DNA of 64,000 nucleotides from Streptomyces diastatochromogenes (GTDB lineage Bacteria > Actinomycetota > Actinomycetes > Streptomycetales > Streptomycetaceae), in assembly GCA_026913215.1 (NCBI GenBank), contig JAPTYK010000001.1, forward strand, positions 6,634,001 through 6,698,000, written 5' to 3'. Position numbers and translations under genes: made by a program. Shown here piece by piece: positions 58,284 to 64,000 of this stretch. The first letter of the stretch is position 1. Each line of letters starts with the position of its first letter. The notes under the pieces were generated by a model that was not told the DNA's origin, ran no database searches, and was given only the letters and a program-made list of their open reading frames with translations.

Positions 58284-59944
58284 GCGGTGTACCTGCCCCG
58301 GGTGTGGCCGTTCACCGCGGACAGATGGGTGGTGTGCGGCGCGGTGATGGCGACGACCGCCATGTCGTCGTGAGGACCGTCGCCCACCCAGTCCCCGGCG
58401 ATCATCTGTACGCGCTCGACGACGGCCTCGGCCGGGAGCCCCACGCACTCGGAGAGCGCGGAGCGCAGCCGGTCCTCGCCGAACATGGCGGGGCCGAGCG
58501 GCCCGCCCCGGGCCTCCGTGATCCCGTCCGTGTAGAGCAGACAGGTCTCGCCGGGGGAGAGGTCCACGGTCGTGGACCGGCTGGTGACGACGGGGAGGGC
58601 GCCCACCAGGGTCCCGCCGGTGTCGGCCTCCTCCACCTCTCCCGTGGCCCGCAGGACGAGCGGGCGGGGGTGGCCGGCGCTGGTGAGCCGGAGCCGCACC
58701 CGGCCGCCCGTGCGCCGCACCGAGGCCAGGACCAGGGTGGCGAAGCGGGTGTGCCGGGCGGTCAGCAGGGCGCCGTTGAGCAGCCGCAGGACGTCCTGGT
58801 GGTCGCCGGCGAGGGCAGCAGGGCCTGTACGGTGCTGCGGATCCGGCCCGTGAGCACGGCGGCGTCCAGCCCCTGCCGCACACGTCGCCCAGGACGGCGA
58901 GCGTGTCGCGGCCGTCGTCGGTGCCGGGGTGCACGTCGTAGAAGTCGCCGCCGATCCGCTCGGTCTCCGGGACGTGCGGTAGCCGCCGGCGAAGTCGACG
59001 CCGTCGACGTGGTGGAGTTGGGGCGGGAGGAGTTCGGCGATCAGCGTGCGGGTGACGCGGGCCTGTTCCGCGTAGAGGCGCGCGGCCGAGAGGGCGGCGC
59101 CCGCGCGGGCGGCGAACAGCCGGGCGAAGTGCTCCTCGGAGGCGTCGAAGGCCCGCTGTCCGCCGCGCCGCAGCAGGACCAGGGCGCCCGCGGGCACGCC
59201 GTGGCCGGGCAGCGGGGTGACGGCGACGGACCCGGGGTCCCGCCGAAGCCCTCGGGCACGGCCCAGGACGGCAGTTCGGCCGGGTCGATCCAGCGGGCGG
59301 GCACCGGCGGGAAACCCCGGAGCGCCTCGGCGAGACCGGGCACGACGGCCGGGTCCAGGGTGAGCTGCGTCCGCTCGAAGCCCCCGGCCATGGCGGTGAC
59401 CACGGTGGAGCGGTTCCGCGTCCCGGGCGGGGAGATCACGAGGGCCGCGTCGCCGAGGTGGTCGGCGGCGAGCAGGGCCGCCTTCTCCAGGCAGCGGTCG
59501 GGGTTGAGCGAGGCCAGCAGCTGGGTGGAGGCCTCGGCCAGGATCGCGTGGCGCTCCCGTTCGGTGCGCAGGGCGTCCTGCGCGGCCGTCAGGTCGGAGT
59601 CGTCGACCAGCCACCAGGCCACGTCGCCCCGGCCGGACTCGGTGGGGTGGGCCCTCAGGAGCCTGCCGTCGTGGCTGCCGCGCAGCGTCGCGGGTCCCTC
59701 CCGGCGGGTGCGCGCGCCGGGCGGGCCAGCCGCCGGTGGGCGTCGGCGAGCCAGCGCGGGACGGTTTCGTCCAGTCCCTTGCCGACCCCAGTCGCGGGAA
59801 GAGGTCGGCCGCCGCGGCGTTGAACTCCACGACGCCGCCCTCGCGGTCGGCCACCACCGCAGGGTGCGGCGAACCGCGCCACCAGGAGTTCCCCGCTTCC
59901 GCGGTCTTCCGGGAGCGGCTGGACTCGTCCTCGAAAACAGTCAT
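58280..59944 (-). CDS. PAS/GAF-SpoIIE (PP2C) serine phosphatase
   Basis: About 555-residue signalling phosphatase. A PAS-like segment (about 20-125, HPAVVADREGGVVEFNAAAA), a GAF domain (about 145-310, ILAEASTQLLASLNPDRCLE) and a SpoIIE/PP2C domain follow. The PP2C domain has IGGDFYDVH, LAVLGDVCG, LLYTDGITEARGGPLG and GPHDDMAVVAI, with all metal-binding Asp residues present. Breaks lie near 59785, 59700, 59240, 58975, 58880 and 58815. It probably dephosphorylates the STAS partner. The stop overlaps the cobalamin-protein ATG (ATGA). It is the first gene of the phosphatase-B12-STAS operon. Confidence 0.88.
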   Translation of the reverse strand: MTVFEDESSRSRKTAEAGNSWWRGSPHPAVVADREGGVVEFNAAAADLFPRLGSARDWTKPSRAGSPTPTGGWPARRAHPPGGTRDAARQPRRQAPEGPPHRVRPGRRGLVAGRRLRPDGRAGRPAHRTGAPRDPGRGLHPAAGLAQPRPLPGEGGPARRRPPRRRGPRDLPARDAEPLHRGHRHGRGLRADAAHPGPGRRARSRRGAPGFPAGARPLDRPGRTAVLGRARGLRRDPGSVAVTPLPGHGVPAGALVLLRRGGQRAFDASEEHFARLFAARAGAALSAARLYAEQARVTRTLIAELLPPQLHHVDGVDFAGGYRTSRRPSGSAATSTTCTPAPTTAATRSPSWATCAAGAGRRRAHGPDPQHRTGPAALAGDHQDVLRLLNGALLTARHTRFATLVLASVRRTGGRVRLRLTSAGHPRPLVLRATGEVEEADTGGTLVGALPVVTSRSTTVDLSPGETCLLYTDGITEARGGPLGPAMFGEDRLRSALSECVGLPAEAVVERVQMIAGDWVGDGPHDDMAVVAITAPHTTHLSAVNGHTRGRYTA

Positions 59945-60466
59945 AAGCGTGGCCCGCGCGTCGTGGCCCGCCACCTTCCCACTCGACGACAGCTCGTGAC
60001 TCCACCCTTGCGCAGGGGGCTCCGTACATCAAGTGAACCCCCCTCTTCCGGTACGCGTACCGCCCGGCCCCGCACGATCCCCACGATTCCGGCACAGGTG
60101 CTTCACGGGAAGCGGCCCTCGGGCGATGGTGAGGACGAGGGTTCCGCCCCGGGCGGGCAGGCCCTGATGGGGCCTCAGCGGGGCGCTGGCGCGGCTGGAT
60201 TCGCAGGAGGTCGGACCGCGTTCCCCCGTCCTCCGGATCCATGGCGGAGGACGGGGTTTCGGCGCGGTGTTCGGGGTCAGTCGGATCCCGGAACGCGGTC
60301 CGCTCCCGGAAGGATTCCGCCGTGCCGGTCTTGCTGGTCCTGGTGTTCGGTCTCGGTGTGGCGATGACGTGGTGGAGCGTCGTGCCCGCCCCGCGCGGGT
60401 TTCACGGACGGACGAGCGGTCAGGCGGACGGGGACACGAATCCCCCTCAGGTGCCAGGAGGCTCAC
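59945..60466. other. Long intergenic region with a hairpin and a doubtful small membrane ORF
   Basis: This 522-bp gap separates the divergent phosphatase and WhiB genes. A perfect 10-bp hairpin stem (CCGTCCTCCG at 60226-60235, CGGAGGACGG at 60245-60254) lies in it. From GTG 60322, after GGAAGGA, a frame reads VPVLLVLVFGLGVAMTWWSV, a plausible single membrane helix, but it has no stop before running through the WhiB gene, so I do not call it a gene. Confidence 0.45.
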
Positions 60467-60723
60467 ATGGAAGGCTGGCGCGCGGCCGCGCTCTGTCAGG
60501 AGGTCGACCCCGATCTGTTCTTCCCGGTGGGGACCGGGGCTCCCGCGCTCGCGCAGGAGGAGGAGGCCAAGGGGGTCTGCCGGCGCTGCCCGGTACGCGA
60601 ACCGTGCCTGCGCTCGGCCCTGGCGCAGCCGCATCCGCCGTCGGGCGTGTGGGGCGGCCTGACCGAGGCCCAGCGGCGGTCCCTGGCCCGCCGGGCACGC
60701 CGGCGGGCGGACGACCGGGGTGA
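60467..60723 (+). CDS. WhiB-family transcriptional regulator
   Basis: About 85-residue WhiB-like iron-sulfur protein. It has WRAAALCQEVDPDLFFPVG, then CRRCPVREPCL, giving the four conserved Cys (C10, C38, C41, C47) for a 4Fe-4S cluster, the G[VI]WGG turn as SGVWGGLTEAQR and a basic tail. ATG 60467 follows AGGAGG. The current frame runs to 61066, far too long for the family. One base loss in the basic tail would end it at TGA 60721-60723, which gives a typical length. Confidence 0.88.
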
Positions 60724-60787
60724 CCGGTCCGCGGATCACGCCCCGGACGTTCCCGGAGGCCGGGGACCCGGGCGTGGTGCCGGTGCG

Positions 60788-61270
60788 TCACCGCGCCCGC
60801 CGGCCCGGCGGATCCGCGGGCCGGCGGGCTCCGGCAGCAGGAGAGGCGGGCGCGGACCCGCTTCCCCGCCGGGGCGGGCTCCACGGTCAGGCTCTCGCAG
60901 ACGGCGACGACGATCTCGACGCCGTGCTGGCCGATGCGGCGGGGGTCGTGCCCGCGGGGCACGGGGGCGGCGGCCTCCTGGTCGAAGACCGAGATCTCCA
61001 GGACGTCGTGGCCCAGTTCGAGCAGGAGCCGGCAGGGGCCGGCCGTGTGCCGGATCGCGTTGGTGACCAGTTCGCTGACCACCAGCTGCGCGAGCTCGAC
61101 GCGCTCGTCGTCGACCGGTCCGCGGAGCACGGTCGGGGCGGCCGCGAGGAATTCGGCGGTGAAGGCGCGCGCCGACGCGATCGCCCCGCCCGGGAGGCGT
61201 CGCCGTAGACGACGCCCGCGGACAGCAGGGGCTCCGGGACCGCGCGCTCCGCGGTGATCGCGTCCGTCAT
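60788..61270 (-). CDS. RsbW-like ATP-binding protein 2
   Basis: About 160-residue HATPase_c protein: ASARAFTAEFLAAAPTVLRG, N-box VELAQLVVSELVTNAIRHTA, ISVFDQEAAAPVPRGHDPRR and IGQHGVEIVVAVCESLTVEP. Breaks lie near 61200 and 60835; the second gives a stop at 60788. ATG 61270 follows GAGGGG. It lies 111 bp downstream of the atypical phosphatase gene in the same direction and is likely part of a second partner-switching module. Confidence 0.84.
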
Positions 61271-61381
61271 GGCGCTGGTGCTCCCCTCGTCCTGGGCCGG
61301 TGGCTGGGCTCCTCGTACCCGCCTTTCCCTCTTCATGGTTCTCACACCGCACGCCCCGCGGATCACCCGGCGGGCAGCGCG

Positions 61382-62629
61382 TCAGGGGACGCCGGCCCGG
61401 TCCCCGTCCGGCGCCCCGGCCCCGTGGCCGCGCCAGTCGAGACAGAGCACGAGGACGGGGGCGACGTGCCGCGGCGGTGTCGCGCAGCGCCCGTACGACG
61501 GCCCGGGGACGTCCGCGCCCTTCCGGTGGCGCACCCGGGTGAGGGCGCGGGCCACGGGGCCGTCCGGTGCCTCGTCCCCGCCGCCGGCCGTCGGCTCCCC
61601 GGCGCCGTGGGCGACGAAGACCAGCCGGTCGCCGGGCAGGAGGCGCAGGCGCTGGGGAGCGTAGACGGTGTCCTCGAACATGCCCAGGGGCAGTTGGCGG
61701 TCCAGGTCGATGCGCTCGGTCGCGGCGGGGCGGAGGCGCCAGAGCGTCGGCGACCCGGCGTCCACCACCTCGGCCTCGCCGGTGACCAGGTCGATCCGGA
61801 GCAGCAGGGCGGAGAGCGGGTGCCGCCCGCGGTACTGCCCGTAGAGCGCCTGGTCGGTGAGGCTGGCCTGGGCCACCAGGTCGAGCCCGGCTCGCCGGGC
61901 GTTGCGGATCGCCATCAGGGCCAGGGTGCTCGCCAGGGCGGCCGGGGTGCCGGGGCCGGCGCCGTCGGCGACGACGATCAGGAGGTCCCGCTCGGTGGCG
62001 CTCCAGTCGAGGAGGTGCCCCCCGGAGGCGTAGGCGGGCTCCCAGTGGGCGTGGAGGTCGAAGGCGGGTCCGGCGCAGGCCCGGCCCGGCAGGGTGTCCC
62101 ACTGCATTTCCCCCGCGATGCTGAGGGCGTGCGTCCTGCGGGTGCGGCGGTACAGGTCGGTGTGGCGGTCGGCGACGCGCAGGGCGTGCCCGAGGGTCTC
62201 GGCGACCCGGGCGAGGCTCGCGGTGGTCTCCGGCGCGGAGCGCTCGGCGGGCAGGACGACGACCAGGACGCCGAACCGTTCTCCGCGGACCGTGACGGGC
62301 AGGTAAACGGTCGCCGTGGGCCCGACATCACGGAAAAGATATGGTTGCTGGGTGCGGAAGACGCGGCCGGCGGGGCCCGCGTCCACGGGCGCGTCCGGCA
62401 TCCCGGCAGGGGCCTGGACGGGCTCCACGGGGCGCAGGGTCGTGCATCCGTAGTCGACGAGCAGCAGATCGGCGGAGGTCGCGGCGTACAGCTGCGCGAG
62501 ACTGGTACGGAGGGAGTCCAGGAGGAGGTGTGGTGCCGCCCCGCGCAGTGCGCCTTCCACTGTCACGTGTCGATCCACCGGATCCGTACCGCCTTCTGGA
62601 GAGATGTGGAGATGACCGGTCCGTCGCAA
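61382..62629 (-). CDS. GAF-SpoIIE (PP2C-like) protein with degenerate metal site
   Basis: About 415-residue protein. The GAF domain (about 30-170) has LAQLYAATSADLLLVDYGCT. The SpoIIE-like domain (about 190-410) has AYASGGHLLDWSATERDLLI, VVADGAGPGTPAALASTLAL, GDRLVFVAHGAG and APVLVLCLDWRG. Compared with active relatives, the GDxxD Asp is His, the xDG Asp near the end is His (VAHG) and the DD pair is lost, so it may be a regulatory pseudophosphatase. A compensated frame slip lies near 61460-61515. The start may instead be GTG 62569. It diverges from a MarR gene. Confidence 0.82.
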   Translation of the reverse strand: MRRTGHLHISPEGGTDPVDRHVTVEGALRGAAPHLLLDSLRTSLAQLYAATSADLLLVDYGCTTLRPVEPVQAPAGMPDAPVDAGPAGRVFRTQQPYLFRDVGPTATVYLPVTVRGERFGVLVVVLPAERSAPETTASLARVAETLGHALRVADRHTDLYRRTRRTHALSIAGEMQWDTLPGRACAGPAFDLHAHWEPAYASGGHLLDWSATERDLLIVVADGAGPGTPAALASTLALMAIRNARRAGLDLVAQASLTDQALYGQYRGRHPLSALLLRIDLVTGEAEVVDAGSPTLWRLRPAATERIDLDRQLPLGMFEDTVYAPQRLRLLPGDRLVFVAHGAGEPTAGGGDEAPDGPVARALTRVRHRKGADVPGPSYGRCATPPRHVAPVLVLCLDWRGHGAGAPDGDRAGVP

Positions 62630-62673
62630 GGCCGCTGTCCCCGGCCCCGGACGTCCGAGGAGGGTCGGCAGGC

Positions 62674-63186
62674 ATGACGAGCAACCCCGCCCCGCCGCCA
62701 GGGGAGCCGCAGCGGACGGCCGAGTCCGCCCGGGAGCTCATCGAGCTGCTGGAGGTGCTGTGGGAGCGCGGCCGGGACATGGTGTCGTCGACACCCGTCT
62801 CGGCGAGTCAGCTGCGCGTGCTGTACAGCCTGGACCGCGAGGAGGGGATCAGCCTGCGCACCCTGGGGGAGCTGCTCGGCTCCGCCCCGCCCTCGGTGAG
62901 CCGCATGTGCGACCGGCTGGAGGCGCTGGGCTTCGTGCAGCGGCTGCCCAGCCCCGTGAGCCGCCGGCAGCTGGAGCTGCACCTGACCGCGCACGGCAAG
63001 GCGTACCTGCGGGACCTCAGGGTCCAGCGTGAGGAGGCCCTGCTCGCGGTCATCGGGGACATGTCGCCGACGAGCCGCAAGGCGCTGCTGCGGGGGCTCA
63101 CCGGGTTCCACGACGCGGTGGCGGGGGGCGGAGGGGCCGCCTCGTCACGCGCCCGCACTCCGCTGAAGGACGTCAGTTCGGCCTGA
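62674..63186 (+). CDS. MarR-family regulator 2
   Basis: Intact 170-residue MarR-type regulator. N-terminal helix ESARELIELLEVLWERGRDM; winged-helix region SASQLRVLYSLDREEGISLR, TLGELLGSAPPSVSRMCDRL and the wing QRLPSPVSRRQLELHLTAHG. ATG 62674 follows AGGAGG. It starts 44 bp from the divergent PP2C-like gene and converges on another phosphatase gene, an arrangement suggesting it regulates one or both. Confidence 0.9.
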   Translation: MTSNPAPPPGEPQRTAESARELIELLEVLWERGRDMVSSTPVSASQLRVLYSLDREEGISLRTLGELLGSAPPSVSRMCDRLEALGFVQRLPSPVSRRQLELHLTAHGKAYLRDLRVQREEALLAVIGDMSPTSRKALLRGLTGFHDAVAGGGGAASSRARTPLKDVSSA

Positions 63187-63303
63187 CCCCCGCGCGACGC
63201 CGGCTCCGGCCGGGCGCACACCCCATGTCCTCATTGCCACCTCTGGTCGTCCTCGACGCGTTCTTCCGGGCACCGCCCGGGTGTTGCCCCAAGGATACAG
63301 TTG

Positions 63304-64000
63304 TCATACGGCAACTGTTGACGCGGTGCCGTGCCAGTCGAGGCAGACGACCAGGGCGTCGTCCTCCAGCGGACTGCCGCCGTGGTGGACGGCGAGCTCC
63401 CGGAGCACCGCCTGCGGCACGTGCGTGGGCGGCAGCAGTCTCGTCCCCGCAGCGCGCGGGCCAGCGCCCGGTCCCCGTAGCTCTCCCCGGCCGGCGAGAC
63501 GGCCGCGTACACGCCGTCGCTCCCGAACAGCAGCCGGTCGCCCGGCCGCACCGAGAACCGCTCCGGTACGTACACGGTGTCCTCGAACATGCCGAGGGGC
63601 AGCTGCGCCTCGAAGCCGACGGACTCCACCACCTGTCCCCGCTGCCGCCACAGCCGGGGCGAACCGGCGTCCACGGCCTCCACCTCACCCGTGGCCAGGT
63701 CGAAGCAGAGCAGCAGCACCGACACGAAGGACCCGCCCCGGTACTGGGCGTACACGGCCTGGTCCGCCAGCGCGGCCTGGTCCGCCAGGGGAGGCCCGCC
63801 CGGCGGGCGTTGCGGAGCGCGTTGATCGCGAGGTTCGTCAGCAGGGCGGCCTCGATGCCCTCTCCCATGCCGTTGGTGACCGTCAGCGTCAGCCGGCCGT
63901 CCGAGACCGACCAGTCGTAGTTGTCGCCGAAGATGGCGTAGGCGGGCTCCAGATGGGCGGCCAGGGCGAACTCGGGACGGGCGCAGGAACGGCCGGGCAG
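63304..64000 (-). CDS. SpoIIE-type (PP2C) phosphatase, 5' end beyond window
   Basis: C-terminal part of a SpoIIE-family phosphatase (about 232 residues in the window). It shows LPGRSCARPEFALAAHLEP, AYAIFGDNYDWSVSDGRLTL, TVTNGMGEGIEAALLTNLAI, GDRLLFGSDGVYAAVSPAGE and LEDDALVVCLDWHG. Most Asp ligands are present, but the middle motif is NGMG rather than DGMG. It resembles the gene at 61382, and the two are probably paralogues. Breaks lie near 63800 and 63435. A short inverted repeat (ACAGTTG/CAACTGT, 63297-63318) spans its stop codon. Confidence 0.85.

Noticed and set aside
60322..60466. Small membrane protein gene before whiB
   Set aside because: The hydrophobic stretch and ribosome site are suggestive, but no stop codon occurs before the frame runs through whiB.

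Overview
The window is chromosomal DNA from a high-GC actinomycete, almost certainly a Streptomyces. The signs are extreme G+C, GTG/ATG starts with GTGA/ATGA coupling, WhiB, SsgA-like, SigF-type sigma and SpoIIE-phosphatase genes, LAL regulators, P450s and a CebR box. No tRNA, rRNA, CRISPR array or insertion sequence was seen. Many genes are split between frames. Wherever I traced the frame steps, each one equals loss of a single base, usually in a C or G run (for example a Walker A GGG read as GG). I therefore treat most broken genes as intact genes carrying assembly errors, not pseudogenes.

Layout. 0-9 kb: CebR-box-controlled GH48 cellulase, a small exported protein, a TipA-like MerR regulator, a secreted endonuclease/phosphatase-family protein, a carboxylesterase and an ABM-domain monooxygenase. 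8.6-16 kb (minus strand): lutABC lactate oxidation operon, a MarR-ABC exporter operon with a double MarR operator, a membrane protein, a ketopantoate reductase and an HxlR regulator. 16-25 kb: M23 peptidase/SPFH pair, WGR-propeller protein, membrane proteins, M20 peptidase, DoxX and an OpcA paralogue, then a 0.7-kb gene-free block of inverted and tandem repeats. 25.5-29 kb: a methyltransferase/P450 operon divergent from a second P450 that overlaps an 18-bp ORF encoding MKYWH and is followed by a hairpin. This looks like a minimal biarylitide-type RiPP locus.

29-35.7 kb: STAS-like protein, membrane protein, two-component system, cupredoxin lipoprotein, ECF sigma/anti-sigma pair and an SDR. 35.9-51.5 kb: a putative galactoside-utilisation island with two GH59 (galactocerebrosidase-like) secreted glycosidases with ricin-type modules, a three-gene sugar ABC transporter and two paralogous LAL regulators.

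51.5-64 kb: amidotransferase, YihY and VanZ proteins, then a dense partner-switching region: a SigF/SigB-type sigma factor, two RsbW-like ATPases, a STAS protein, three SpoIIE-type phosphatases, WhiB, SsgA-like and MarR proteins. In its centre an overlapping operon links phosphatase, STAS protein and a cobalamin-binding protein with CarH-like photosensor signatures (W-x9-EH and GExH) but no DNA-binding domain. Five degenerate in-frame tandem repeats (18 or 15 bp) are scattered through the window.
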